From the NCBI RefSeq assembly GCF_030580915.1, contig NZ_JAUQTA010000002.1, positions 558,001 to 622,000 of the forward strand: DNA of 64,000 bases, given 5' to 3'. Shown here in pieces: positions 25,668 to 34,475 of the stretch. Made by a program: the position numbers and the translations under genes. Every line of letters begins with the position of its first letter. Positions within the stretch are counted from its first letter, which is position 1. This DNA comes from Nocardioides jiangxiensis (GTDB lineage: Bacteria > Actinomycetota > Actinomycetes > Propionibacteriales > Nocardioidaceae). The notes under the pieces are model-generated. The model was not told the DNA's origin. It saw nothing but the letters and a program-made list of their open reading frames with translations, and ran no database searches.

Positions 25668-28007
25668 GTGCACGCTGCGGACAACCACGACTTCATCACA
25701 GTGCAGGGCGCCCGGGAGAACAACCTCAAGGACGTCAGCGTGGCGATCCCGAAGCGGCGGCTGACCGTCTTCACGGGCGTCTCCGGCTCCGGCAAGAGCT
25801 CCCTGGTCTTCGGCACCATCGCCGCGGAGAGCCGCCGCCTGATCGACGAGACCTACTCGACGTTCGTGCAGGGGTTCATGCCGACGCTGCCGCGGCCCGA
25901 CGTGGACGCCCTCTCCGGCCTGACGACCGCGATCCTGGTCGACCAGGAGCGGATCGGTGCCAACCCGCGCTCGACGCTCGGCACGGTGACCGACGCCAAC
26001 GCGATGCTGCGCTCGCTCTTCAGTCGCCTGGGGCAGCCCTACATCGGCGGGCCGACGGCGTTCTCGTTCAACATCCCGACGACGAAGGTCGGGGGAGTGT
26101 CGGTCACCGAGAGCGGGAAGAAGAACGTCGTCCGCCAGCAGGTCTACCTCGGCGGCATGTGCCCGGCCTGCGAGGGCCGGGGCACGGTCTCCGACCTCGA
26201 CCTCACGGCGATCATCGACGAGTCGAGGTCGCTGGAGGAGGGCGCGATCCTCGTGCCCGGCTACACCGCGGACGGCTGGATGGTGAGCGCCTTCAAGGCC
26301 GTCGTGCCCGCGGACGTCCCGGTCGGGCAGCTGAGCGAGGAGCAGAAGGCGGACCTGCTGTACGCCGAGCCGCGCAAGGTCAGGGTCGACAAGATCAACA
26401 TCACCTACGAGGGCCTGATCCCGAAGATCCGGAAGTCCATGTTCAGCAAGGACCCCGAGAGCCTGCAGCCGCACATCAGGGCGTTCGTCGAGCGCGCGGC
26501 CGTCTTCGGTGAGTGCCCGCGGTGCGAGGGGACGCGGCTCAACGAGTCCGCGCGCACCTCGAAGATCAAGGGCCTCGACATCGGCGACGTCTGCCGGATG
26601 CAGGTCACCGACCTCGCTGACTGGGTCCGGACCATCGGCGAACCGGTGGTCGCCCCGCTGGTCGACGGGCTGCTGCACCTGCTCGACGCCCTCACCGAGA
26701 TCGGCCTCGGCTACCTCTCGCTCGACCGGCCCTCCGGCACGCTGTCGGGCGGCGAGGCGCAGCGCACCAAGATGGTCCGCCACCTCGGCTCGGCCCTGAC
26801 GGACGTCACCTACGTCTTCGACGAGCCCACGATCGGCCTCCACCCGCACGACATCGAGCGCATGAACAAGGTCCTCACCGAGCTCCGCGACAAGGGCAAC
26901 ACCGTGCTCGTCGTGGAGCACAAGCCGGAGACGATCGCGATCGCCGACCACGTCGTCGACATGGGACCGGAGGCCGGCACCGGCGGAGGCGAGGTCGTCT
27001 TCGAGGGCACGTACGACGAGCTGCGGGCCGCCGACACCCACACCGGCCGGGCACTGGCCTACCGGGCCAGGCTCAAGGACCGGGTCCGCGAGCGCACCGG
27101 CGTGATCGAGGTCCGCGACGCGACGTCCCACAACCTCGACCACGTCGACGTCGACATCCCGACCGGTGTGCTCACGGTCGTGACCGGCGTCGCCGGCTCG
27201 GGCAAGAGCTCCCTGGTGCACGGCTCGGTGGCGGGTCGCGCGGGCGTCGTGGTCGTCGACCAGGCGCCGATCAAGGGGTCACGCCGCAGCAACCCGGCGA
27301 CGTACACCGGACTGCTGGAGCCGATCCGGAAGGCGTTCGCGAAGGCGTGCGGGGTGAAGCCGGCCCTGTTCAGCGCCAACTCGGAGGGTGCCTGCCCGAC
27401 CTGCAACGGCGCCGGCGTGATCGTCACCGAGCTCGGGTTCATGGACACCGTCTCGACGCCGTGCGAGGACTGCGGCGGCAAGCGCTTCCAGGCCTCGGTC
27501 CTGGAGCTGCGCTGGGGCGGGCTCAACATCGCCGAGGTGCTCGACCTGCCGGTGTCGGAGGCGCTGGCGTTCTTCAGCGCGGGCGAGACGAAGACGCCCG
27601 CGGCGGCATCGATCCTGGCCCGGCTCGAGGACGTCGGCCTCGGCTACCTGCGCCTGGGTCAGCCGCTCAACACCCTGTCCGGGGGTGAGCGGCAGCGGGT
27701 CAAGCTGGCGATGAACATGAAGGACAGCGGGGGAGTGTTCGTGCTCGACGAGCCGACCACCGGCCTGCACCTGAAGGACGTCGACAACCTGCTGCGGCTG
27801 CTCGACCGGATCGTCGACGCGGGCAAGACGGTGATCGTGATCGAGCACCACCAGGCCGTCATGGCACACGCGGACTGGGTCATCGACCTCGGCCCGGGCG
27901 CCGGTCACGACGGTGGCCGGGTGGTCTTCGAGGGAACGCCGGCCGCGCTGGTCGCGGACCGCTCGACGCTCACCGGCCAGCACCTCGCGGCGTACGTCGG
28001 GGAGTGA
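25668..28007 (+). CDS. Short UvrA-family ATPase (UvrA paralogue)
   Basis: 779 residues, shorter than true UvrA (about 950). Two ABC modules: Walker [10 protein letters not shown] at 37-45 with signature [10 protein letters not shown], and GVAGSGKSS at 507-515 with [10 protein letters not shown]. It keeps CPACEGRG and [17 protein letters not shown] zinc-type cysteines, but the first zinc-finger and UvrB-binding insertions of UvrA are reduced. Start chosen at GTG 25668. Similar short paralogues accompany drug-resistance or antibiotic self-protection loci; here no such cluster is seen and its role is unknown. The true uvrA is at 36.7 kb. Confidence 0.85.
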   Translation: MHAADNHDFITVQGARENNLKDVSVAIPKRRLTVFTGVSGSGKSSLVFGTIAAESRRLIDETYSTFVQGFMPTLPRPDVDALSGLTTAILVDQERIGANPRSTLGTVTDANAMLRSLFSRLGQPYIGGPTAFSFNIPTTKVGGVSVTESGKKNVVRQQVYLGGMCPACEGRGTVSDLDLTAIIDESRSLEEGAILVPGYTADGWMVSAFKAVVPADVPVGQLSEEQKADLLYAEPRKVRVDKINITYEGLIPKIRKSMFSKDPESLQPHIRAFVERAAVFGECPRCEGTRLNESARTSKIKGLDIGDVCRMQVTDLADWVRTIGEPVVAPLVDGLLHLLDALTEIGLGYLSLDRPSGTLSGGEAQRTKMVRHLGSALTDVTYVFDEPTIGLHPHDIERMNKVLTELRDKGNTVLVVEHKPETIAIADHVVDMGPEAGTGGGEVVFEGTYDELRAADTHTGRALAYRARLKDRVRERTGVIEVRDATSHNLDHVDVDIPTGVLTVVTGVAGSGKSSLVHGSVAGRAGVVVVDQAPIKGSRRSNPATYTGLLEPIRKAFAKACGVKPALFSANSEGACPTCNGAGVIVTELGFMDTVSTPCEDCGGKRFQASVLELRWGGLNIAEVLDLPVSEALAFFSAGETKTPAAASILARLEDVGLGYLRLGQPLNTLSGGERQRVKLAMNMKDSGGVFVLDEPTTGLHLKDVDNLLRLLDRIVDAGKTVIVIEHHQAVMAHADWVIDLGPGAGHDGGRVVFEGTPAALVADRSTLTGQHLAAYVGE

Positions 28008-28057
28008 GGCGGCGGGCGGCGGCGTGACCGTCGTCACCTGCGTTCGTTGAGGTGTGC

Positions 28058-29527
28058 ATGGATCACCGCAACGCCGTCCATCGCCTCATCGCCGCCCTCG
28101 TCGTCGCGCTGGGCCTCGGCACGCTGGCGATCGCCGGCGTCTCGCAGGGAGCCGCTGACACCTGGCCGGCTGCCACGCCCCGGGCGGTGTGCGGTCCCGG
28201 ATCGCTGCCGGAGACCTCGTGGCAGGGCAGGGTCCCGAAGGCCGACTACGACAGCGGGCGCGCCGCGAAGGGGTACTTCTGCAACACCAGGCAGGTGGCC
28301 CACCAGGGTGCCTCCGGAGGTTTCAAGGTCGAGCGCTACACCGATCCGGCCGGACACACGTGTGCGTTCTACGACTCCACGCTCATCGCCGGGCGTGACG
28401 TCCTGAGCAACACCCTCAACGGCACGGGCCTCGGCGTGCAGGTGCTCGACATGGCCGACCCTGCCGCGCCAGTGAAGACGGCGAGCCTGGTCACGCCGGC
28501 CATGCTCAGCCCGCACGAGACGCTGCTGGTCAACCGGGCGCGTGGCCTGCTCGTGGCCGTGATGGGCACCGCTGCGACGCTGCCGGGCGTCATGGACGTC
28601 TACGACGTCAGGACCGACTGCCGGCACCCGAGGCTGCTCTCCACCTCGCCGATGGGCATCCTCGGCCACGAGTCCGGCTTCGCGCCCGATGGCAGGACGT
28701 TCTGGAGCGCCGGGATCGCCGGCACCCTGGCTGCGATCGACCTGACCGACCCGCGCACGCCGAAGCTGCTCAAGCTGCAGACCGGCGTGGTCTACCACGG
28801 GGTGCGTCTCTCGCCCGACGGTCGCACCATGTACGTCGCCAACATCGGCTCCCCGTCCGCGACCGGCATCTCCGGTGGTGGCCTGCGGATCCTCGACGTC
28901 AGCCAGGTCCAGGACCGCGTGGCGAACCCGCAGATCACGACGCTCTCGAGCCTGACCTGGCGCGAGCTGTCGATCCCGCAGGTGGCCGAGCCGTTCACGA
29001 AGGACGGCCGCACCTATGTGATGGAGGTCGACGAGTTCATCGACCTCTTCTCCCTCCAGGGGCTGACGAGCATGAAGACCGCGCCGGTCGGCGCCGCGCG
29101 GATCATCGACGTCACCGACCCGGTGCACCCGCGGATCATCTCCAACCTCCGCCTCGAGGCGCAGCAGCCCGACCGCCGCGACGCGGAGTGGGGCGACCCG
29201 GGTGCGTCGTTCCCGGCACAGGGCTATGCGGCGCACTACTGCTCGATCCCGCGGACCGACGCACCGAAGCTGGTCGGCTGCTCGATGATCCTGTCCGGGC
29301 TGCGGCTCTTCGACATCAGCGACCTCGCGCACCCGAAGGAGGCGGCGTACTTCAACCGGCCGCTCACCTCCGCGAAGGGCCTGGTGCTCCTGCCGCCGGC
29401 GATCGGGTCGTGGGCGATGAGCGCTCCGGCGTACGACGCGGCGCGCGGCCAGGTCTGGTACACCGACGCGAACTCGGGCTTCTACGTCGTGCAGCTGACC
29501 AACGGCACGGCCCGGCTTCTCACGTGA
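28058..29527 (+). CDS. Secreted LVIVD-repeat beta-propeller protein
   Basis: 489 residues. The signal peptide (RLIAALVVALGLGTLAIAGV) ends near residue 34. The body has recurring propeller blades of the LVIVD type (LGVQVLDMADPAAPVKTASL, LAAIDLTDPRTPKLLKL, AARIIDVTDPVHPRIISNL, LRLFDISDLAHPKEAAYF) and several cysteines, so it is an extracellular or periplasmic propeller of unknown ligand. Start ATG 28058 is favoured over GTG 28052 because GAGG lies just upstream. It stands alone, with a short gap to the reductase that follows. Confidence 0.78.
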   Translation: MDHRNAVHRLIAALVVALGLGTLAIAGVSQGAADTWPAATPRAVCGPGSLPETSWQGRVPKADYDSGRAAKGYFCNTRQVAHQGASGGFKVERYTDPAGHTCAFYDSTLIAGRDVLSNTLNGTGLGVQVLDMADPAAPVKTASLVTPAMLSPHETLLVNRARGLLVAVMGTAATLPGVMDVYDVRTDCRHPRLLSTSPMGILGHESGFAPDGRTFWSAGIAGTLAAIDLTDPRTPKLLKLQTGVVYHGVRLSPDGRTMYVANIGSPSATGISGGGLRILDVSQVQDRVANPQITTLSSLTWRELSIPQVAEPFTKDGRTYVMEVDEFIDLFSLQGLTSMKTAPVGAARIIDVTDPVHPRIISNLRLEAQQPDRRDAEWGDPGASFPAQGYAAHYCSIPRTDAPKLVGCSMILSGLRLFDISDLAHPKEAAYFNRPLTSAKGLVLLPPAIGSWAMSAPAYDAARGQVWYTDANSGFYVVQLTNGTARLLT

Positions 29528-29575
29528 CGGTGGTCACGGCGACGCGGTGTCCCGGCAACCCGTAGGCTGCTTTAC

Positions 29576-30376
29576 ATGTCAGGCCAGATTGTCGAAATCG
29601 ACTCCTACCTCCTGCCCGTCGTCGAGGTGGTGGAGGAGACCCACGACGCGCTGACGGTCGCCCTCGAGGTGCCGGCGGAGCTGGCGTCGGAGTTCGTCTA
29701 CAAGCCGGGCCAGTTCCTGACCATCGCCGTGCCGAGCGACACCCACGAGCTGGCGGCGCGCTGCTACTCGCTGTCGTCGTCGCCGCACGACGGCGGCCCG
29801 CTGCGCGTGACCATCAAGCGCACGGCCGAGGGCTATGCGTCGAACTGGATCGCCGACAACCTGCGCCCCGGCCACAGCCTCCGCGTGCTGCCGCCGGCAG
29901 GCATCTTCACGCCGAAGGACCTCGACGAGGACCTGCTGCTCTTCGCGGGCGGCTCGGGGGTCACCCCGATCATGTCGATCACCCGCACCGCTCTCGCGCA
30001 CGGCACGGGACGGGTCGTCGTCTTCTACGCGAACCGCGACGAGAAGTCGGTGATCTTCGCGCGGGAGCTCGCCGAGCTCGCGGCCGCGCACCCCGACCGC
30101 CTGCTCGTCGTCCACTGGCTGGAGAGCGTCCAGGGTCTCCCCACCCAGGACCAGCTCAAGGCGTTCGCCGCGCAGTACTCCTCCTATGACGCGTTCTGCT
30201 GTGGCCCCGCGCCGTTCATGAGGGCGGTCTCGATGGCGCTGCGTGAGCTGGATTTCCCGCGCGAGCGGCGCCATCAGGAGAAGTTCGTCTCGCTCGCGGG
30301 CAACCCGTTCGGCGACGGGTTCTCCGTCGACACCGCCGAGTACGAGATCGGCGAGTTCGACACCGACGGCGCCTGA
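29576..30376 (+). CDS. KshB-like FAD/NAD ferredoxin reductase lacking the 2Fe-2S domain
   Basis: 266-residue reductase with FAD motif RCYSLSSSP at about 62-70 and NAD motif FAGGSGVTPIMSI at 123-135, ending with FCCGPAPFM and the KFVSLAGNPFGD segment that in KshB/HmpA-type reductases leads into a C-terminal plant-type [2Fe-2S] ferredoxin. Here the frame stops about 20 residues later, with no CxxxxCxxC ferredoxin motif behind it and the next gene only 90 bp away. It therefore needs a separate ferredoxin or acts directly on flavin/haem. Start ATG 29576. Confidence 0.85.
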   Translation: MSGQIVEIDSYLLPVVEVVEETHDALTVALEVPAELASEFVYKPGQFLTIAVPSDTHELAARCYSLSSSPHDGGPLRVTIKRTAEGYASNWIADNLRPGHSLRVLPPAGIFTPKDLDEDLLLFAGGSGVTPIMSITRTALAHGTGRVVVFYANRDEKSVIFARELAELAAAHPDRLLVVHWLESVQGLPTQDQLKAFAAQYSSYDAFCCGPAPFMRAVSMALRELDFPRERRHQEKFVSLAGNPFGDGFSVDTAEYEIGEFDTDGA

Positions 30377-30465
30377 GCCCTGTCACGGCTCCGCCCGCGG
30401 TCGGAGCGGCAAGTTCCGACCAGGGGAGGACGCCCGGATCCTTCACCGGTGGATAGATTGCGGCC

Positions 30466-31713
30466 GTGATCGAGACCTCCCTGACCCTGCCCTGCGGCGT
30501 GACGCTGCCCAACCGCCTCGCCAAGAGCGCCCTGTCGGAGCAGCTCGGCACGATCGCGACGCACGCGCCCGACGGTCGCCTGGTGAAGCTCTACGACCGG
30601 TGGGCGACGGGCGGCTCGGGACTCCTCGTCACCGGCAACGTCATGGTCGACCGGCGTGCGCTGGGCGAGCCGGCGAACGTCGTCGTCGAGGACGGCCGCG
30701 ACCTCGAGGCGCTCTCCGCCTGGGCCGCGGCCGCGAAGTCGGCAGGTGCCGTGGCGCTCGTCCAGGTCAACCACCCGGGTCGCCAGTCGCCGCGTTCGCT
30801 GTCGCCCCGACCGGTCGCCCCGTCGGCCATCGGGCTCAAGGGCATGGGCGGGGCCTTCGCCGTGCCGCGCGAGCTCACCGCGGAGGAGATCGCCGACATC
30901 GTGGCCCGGTACGCCGAGACCGCGCGCGTGTGCGTCGCCGCCGGCTTCGACGGCGTGCAGCTGCACGGTGCGCACGGCTACCTGATCAGCCAGTTCCTCT
31001 CGCCGCTCGCCAACCAGCGCACCGACCAGTACGGCGGCTCCACGGAGAACCGCGCGCGCTTCCTCCTCGAGATCGTCGCCGCCACGCGTGCGGTGATCGG
31101 GGCCGACAAGGTGCTGTCGGTGAAGCTCAACAGCGCCGACTTCCAGCGGGGCGGGTTCAGCGAGGACGAGTCGATCGTCGTCGCGAAGGCGCTCGAGGCG
31201 GCCGGCATCGACCTGCTCGAGATCTCCGGCGGCACCTATGAGGTCGGCGCGATGATGGGCGTCACGAAGCGCGAGTCGACCCGCCAGCGGGAGGCCTACT
31301 TCCTCGACTTCGCCGAGCGCCTCCGTGGCGAGGTGTCGCTTCCGCTCATGGTCACCGGCGGCTTCCGCACCAAGGAGGGCATGGACGAGGCGATCGCGAC
31401 CGGCGCCGTCGACGTGATCGGCCTGGGTCGTCCCCTCGCGGTCGACCCCGACTTCCCGCGCCTGCTCCTGTCCGGCCAGCGCTCCGAGGTCGCCGGCATG
31501 GAGCCGCGCTCCATCGGCATCCGCAAGCTCGACGCGATGGCCGAGGTGGTCTGGTACACGACGCAGCTGTGGCGCATGGGCCGTGGCAAGGAGCCCGCGG
31601 TCACCAAGCCGTCGGCGGTCGGCGTGGGGGAGTACGTCGTGAAGTCGCAGCTGCCCGCCGTCGTACGCGGCGTGGCGGGGCAGGTCCCCGTCGTCGGTGG
31701 CCTCTTCCGCTGA
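30466..31713 (+). CDS. NADH:flavin oxidoreductase (Old Yellow Enzyme family)
   Basis: 415-residue TIM-barrel flavoenzyme of the OYE class that reduces activated C=C bonds. NHPGRQSP, GVQLHGAHGYLISQFLSP, NQRTDQYGGSTENRARF and VTGGFRTKEGMDEAI are diagnostic; GLGRPLAVDPDFP closes the phosphate-binding end. No 4Fe-4S or second flavin domain is present, so it is the short type. Start GTG 30466. It follows the KshB-like reductase, suggesting oxidation of lipids, terpenoids or steroids, though no operon is proven. Confidence 0.88.
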   Translation: MIETSLTLPCGVTLPNRLAKSALSEQLGTIATHAPDGRLVKLYDRWATGGSGLLVTGNVMVDRRALGEPANVVVEDGRDLEALSAWAAAAKSAGAVALVQVNHPGRQSPRSLSPRPVAPSAIGLKGMGGAFAVPRELTAEEIADIVARYAETARVCVAAGFDGVQLHGAHGYLISQFLSPLANQRTDQYGGSTENRARFLLEIVAATRAVIGADKVLSVKLNSADFQRGGFSEDESIVVAKALEAAGIDLLEISGGTYEVGAMMGVTKRESTRQREAYFLDFAERLRGEVSLPLMVTGGFRTKEGMDEAIATGAVDVIGLGRPLAVDPDFPRLLLSGQRSEVAGMEPRSIGIRKLDAMAEVVWYTTQLWRMGRGKEPAVTKPSAVGVGEYVVKSQLPAVVRGVAGQVPVVGGLFR

Positions 31714-31752
31714 GCGCGGAGGCCCCGCCTAGACGAAAGTAGGGGCCAAACA

Positions 31753-31849
31753 GTGACTTCTGGCCCTGTCGCGACGCGGTGGGCGCCGCCTAGCCTGAAG
31801 TCACGAAAGCCCCTCCCGGCCTTCACCTCCTGATGGAAGCGGTGACTTC
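31753..31849. promoter_or_regulatory. Repeated GTGACTTC motif upstream of the diiron oxygenase
   Basis: GTGACTTC occurs at 31753-31760 and 31842-31849, and its complement GAAGTCAC at 31797-31804. A TANNNT-type -10 (TAGCCT, near 31791) lies between the copies. These could be regulator sites or part of a leader structure in the 275-bp gap before the oxygenase gene. Confidence 0.35.
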
Positions 31850-31876
31850 CCCTCTCTGTCATCGCCCGTCGACTAC

Positions 31877-31907
31877 GGCCCCGCCACGACAGGTTCGTCG
31901 CGGGGCC
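31877..31907. terminator. GC-rich hairpin before the diiron oxygenase gene
   Basis: Stem GGCCCCGCCACGA / TCGTCGCGGGGCC with one mismatch and a 5-nt loop. It could terminate transcription from the OYE side or act as a leader attenuator; the sequence does not decide. Confidence 0.5.
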
Positions 31908-31988
31908 CTGTCGCGCTTTCCGGGGGTGTGACGCGCCACACATGCACGGTGAGTGTCTGTGACAGGCTGTCGCAGGTAATGTCGCCGC

Positions 31989-32975
31989 ATGGTCCAGGAA
32001 GCATTCGACGCCGTCGCCTACGAGGCCCACCTGCGAAGCCTCTCCGAGGCATCCGTGCGACTCTCCTTCAACGCCTTCACGGACGTGCCGTGGGACGACC
32101 CGGCGTACGCGTGGCGGGAGGACGACCCGCAGTTCGTGCTGTCGGAGGCGGACGTCATCGGTGCCCATCCCTGGTACCAGGCGCTTCCCCTCGAGCGGCA
32201 GATCGCGATCGGGATGTTCCGCTTCGCCCAGATCGCGAAGGTGGGCCGCCAGTTCGAGCAGGTGCTGATCGGCGGGATGATGCACCACCTGATCGGCATG
32301 CGCACCGGCAACCCGGAGTTCCGCTACGCCATGCACGAGGTCACGGAGGAGACCCACCACATCCAGATGTTCCAGGAGGCGGTCAACCGGGCCCACGAGC
32401 GCTTCGGCATCGACCCCCAGGGCGCGCCGACGTACTTCCAGCGGCTTGCGCCGTTCATCACGCAGGCCGGGCTCTACCTGCCGACCGTCTTCTTCATCGG
32501 GATCCTCGCGGGTGAGGAGCCGATCGACCACCTGCAGAAGTCCATGATCCGCGACGGAGGACGGCAGCCGCTGATCTCGCGGATCATGCAGATCCACATC
32601 GCCGAGGAGGCGCGGCACATCAGCTTCGCGCACGAGTGGCTGGCGAAGAACGTCGCCGCCGCCGGGCCGGTCAAGCGCTTCTTCCTGTCGCTCGCCTACC
32701 CGGCCGCGATGTGGTGGCTCTGCAGCATGATCATGAAGCCGACCCGGCGCGACCTGCGGGCGATGGGCATCCCGCGACGGGTCGCCCGCGAGATGTGGTG
32801 GCGCTCGCCGGCCTCGGACGCACACCGCCGCGAGATGTTCGGTGACGTGCGCCTGCTCGCCGACAGGCTCGGCATCCGGCGTGGTCCGGCGCGCCTGCTG
32901 TGGACGCTCCTCCGGATCGACGGCCGGCCCTCCCGCTACCGGGGCGAGACCCACGAGCGGGACCTCGCGGCCTGA
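31989..32975 (+). CDS. AurF-like non-haem diiron oxygenase
   Basis: 328 residues. The ferritin-like diiron ligands are visible: QFEQVLIGGMMHHLIG, EVTEETHHIQMFQE (ExxH) and HIAEEARHISFAHEWL (ExxxHxxxxH), matching the p-aminobenzoate N-oxygenase (AurF) family that oxidises amines, or relatives of it. The C-terminal 80 residues are basic. Start ATG 31989. It stands alone behind a regulatory-looking 275-bp gap, so the substrate is not suggested by neighbours. Confidence 0.85.
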   Translation: MVQEAFDAVAYEAHLRSLSEASVRLSFNAFTDVPWDDPAYAWREDDPQFVLSEADVIGAHPWYQALPLERQIAIGMFRFAQIAKVGRQFEQVLIGGMMHHLIGMRTGNPEFRYAMHEVTEETHHIQMFQEAVNRAHERFGIDPQGAPTYFQRLAPFITQAGLYLPTVFFIGILAGEEPIDHLQKSMIRDGGRQPLISRIMQIHIAEEARHISFAHEWLAKNVAAAGPVKRFFLSLAYPAAMWWLCSMIMKPTRRDLRAMGIPRRVAREMWWRSPASDAHRREMFGDVRLLADRLGIRRGPARLLWTLLRIDGRPSRYRGETHERDLAA

Positions 32976-32987
32976 GCCGGTACCATC

Positions 32988-33085
32988 ATCGGCGAAAGGG
33001 AGTAGTCCCCAACAGCCGCGTCGACACACTGACCTCCGGGTCCGGTGCGGCAGGCCACCTCGGTGGCGGACGAGACTTTCGACCA
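32988..33085 (+). promoter_or_regulatory. yybP-ykoY (manganese) riboswitch aptamer
   Basis: The conserved GGGAGTAG (32998-33005) and GAGACTTTCG (33072-33081) signatures of the yybP-ykoY family are both present. P1 can form between CGAAAG at 32993-32998 and CTTTCG at 33076-33081. This RNA binds Mn2+ and typically activates exporter genes; the gene behind it encodes a TMEM165/GDT1-type protein, an established target. Confidence 0.85.
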
Positions 33086-33102
33086 GATTGACGACCCACT
33101 AC

Positions 33103-33130
33103 GGACGTCGCCTGGTCGGAGGCGACGTCC
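33103..33130 (+). terminator. Expression-platform hairpin of the manganese riboswitch
   Basis: Perfect 10-bp stem GGACGTCGCC / GGCGACGTCC with an 8-nt loop, 18 bp after the aptamer and before the AAGGAG ribosome site of the transporter gene. Probably the switching hairpin; no U-tract, as usual at this G+C content. Confidence 0.6.
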
Positions 33131-33167
33131 CTGGTGTCCTTCGGCCTCGCGGCGCAAGGAGACACCC

Positions 33168-33740
33168 GTGTACGCCTTCCTTCTCAGCACCGCCGTCATC
33201 TTCGTCGCCGAGCTGGGCGACAAGAGCCAGCTGATGGCGATGACCTTCGCGACCCGGTACCGGGCCCGTGATGTCATCCTCGGCATCACCGCGGCGACCG
33301 CGATCGTGCACCTCGCCTCCGTCGGCATCGGCGCCCTCCTCGGGGACGCCTTCGCGGCCCACCAGGGCACGATCAACATCGCGGCCGGTGTCGCGTTCCT
33401 CGCCTTCGCACTGTGGACGCTGCGCGGCGACGAGCTCACCGACGAGGAGTCGCAGAAGGCCGCCCGCGCGCGCGGACTGGCCGTCGTCGCCGTCGGCACG
33501 GCCTTCTTCCTCGCGGAGCTCGGCGACAAGACGATGCTGGCCACGATCACGCTCGCCACGAACGAGGGCTGGTTCGGCACCTGGCTCGGGTCGACGCTGG
33601 GCATGGTCGCCGCCGACGCCCTCGCGATCGCTGCGGGTGTGCTGATCGGCCGCAACCTGCCCGAGCGCCCGATCAGGTACGGCGCCGCCGCGCTGTTCGC
33701 GATCTTCGGTGCGTTGCTGCTGCTCGAGGGGCTCCGCTGA
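33168..33740 (+). CDS. TMEM165/GDT1 (UPF0016) family manganese transporter
   Basis: 190-residue membrane protein with six predicted spans and the two family motifs E-x-G-D-K-S/T: AELGDKSQ (E15-G17-D18-K19) and AELGDKTM (E117). Bacterial members export Mn2+. Start GTG 33168, with AAGGAG ahead of it, directly below a manganese riboswitch, so expression should rise with Mn2+. Confidence 0.9.
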   Translation: MYAFLLSTAVIFVAELGDKSQLMAMTFATRYRARDVILGITAATAIVHLASVGIGALLGDAFAAHQGTINIAAGVAFLAFALWTLRGDELTDEESQKAARARGLAVVAVGTAFFLAELGDKTMLATITLATNEGWFGTWLGSTLGMVAADALAIAAGVLIGRNLPERPIRYGAAALFAIFGALLLLEGLR

Positions 33741-33758
33741 GGTCGCGGCCCCGGCGGG

Positions 33759-34427
33759 TCACCAGCCCCGGGCCCGCCAGTCCGGGAGGCTCGGACGCTC
33801 GGTGCCCAGCGTCGAGTCGCCGCCGTGGCCCGGGTAGAACCAGGTCTCGTCGGGCAGACGGTCGAAGATCTTCGTCTCGACCTGGTCGATGAGGGTCGCG
33901 AACGCATCGGCATCGCCGAAGGTCGCACCGACGCCACCGGGGAAGAGCGCGTCGCCCGTCCACAGGTGCGGGTGGCCCGCGGGGTCGCGGTAGAGCAGGC
34001 AGATCGAGCCGGGCGTGTGACCGGCGATGGCGATGACCTCGAGCTCCACGTCCCCGACCCTGACCACGTCGCCGTCGCCGACGCGTCGCGAGACAGGTAC
34101 GCCGGTCGCCGACTCGATCGCGTCGGCATCCGGCGCGCCGGCGACGGTCATCGGCCGGGTGACGGCGGCGAGGTCGGCCAGGGCGCGGTGGTGGTCCCAG
34201 TGCTGGTGGGTGGTCACGATGGTGTCGACGATGCCGCCGGTGAGCTCCAGGAGAGCAGGGGCGTCGTCGGCGGCGTCGACGAGCAGCTGGGCTCCCGTCG
34301 CCGTGCAGCGCAGGAGGTAGCAGTTGTTCGCCATCCGGGGATCGACGGCGTACTTGGTGATGGTGAGGCCGGGAAGCTCGCGGATCGCGGGCGGGCCGGC
34401 GGGAGTCACGTCTCCGGTGTACGTCAT
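33759..34427 (-). CDS. MBL-fold metallo-hydrolase (glyoxalase II-like)
   Basis: 222 residues. Metal-binding motif THQHWDHH at 73-80 is a slight variant of HxHxDH, followed by GHTPGSICLL and WTGDALFPGGVG with further metal ligands, and YPGHGGDSTLG near the C-terminus. It belongs to the hydroxyacylglutathione-hydrolase-like group, probably acting on a thioester; the thiol could be mycothiol in this organism. Start ATG 34427. It converges on the transporter gene. Confidence 0.83.
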   Translation of the reverse strand: MTYTGDVTPAGPPAIRELPGLTITKYAVDPRMANNCYLLRCTATGAQLLVDAADDAPALLELTGGIVDTIVTTHQHWDHHRALADLAAVTRPMTVAGAPDADAIESATGVPVSRRVGDGDVVRVGDVELEVIAIAGHTPGSICLLYRDPAGHPHLWTGDALFPGGVGATFGDADAFATLIDQVETKIFDRLPDETWFYPGHGGDSTLGTERPSLPDWRARGW

Positions 34428-34475
34428 GGTCCCCAGCGTAGGCAGGCGTCGGTGGGTGGACGTCGGGCGCAGCGG

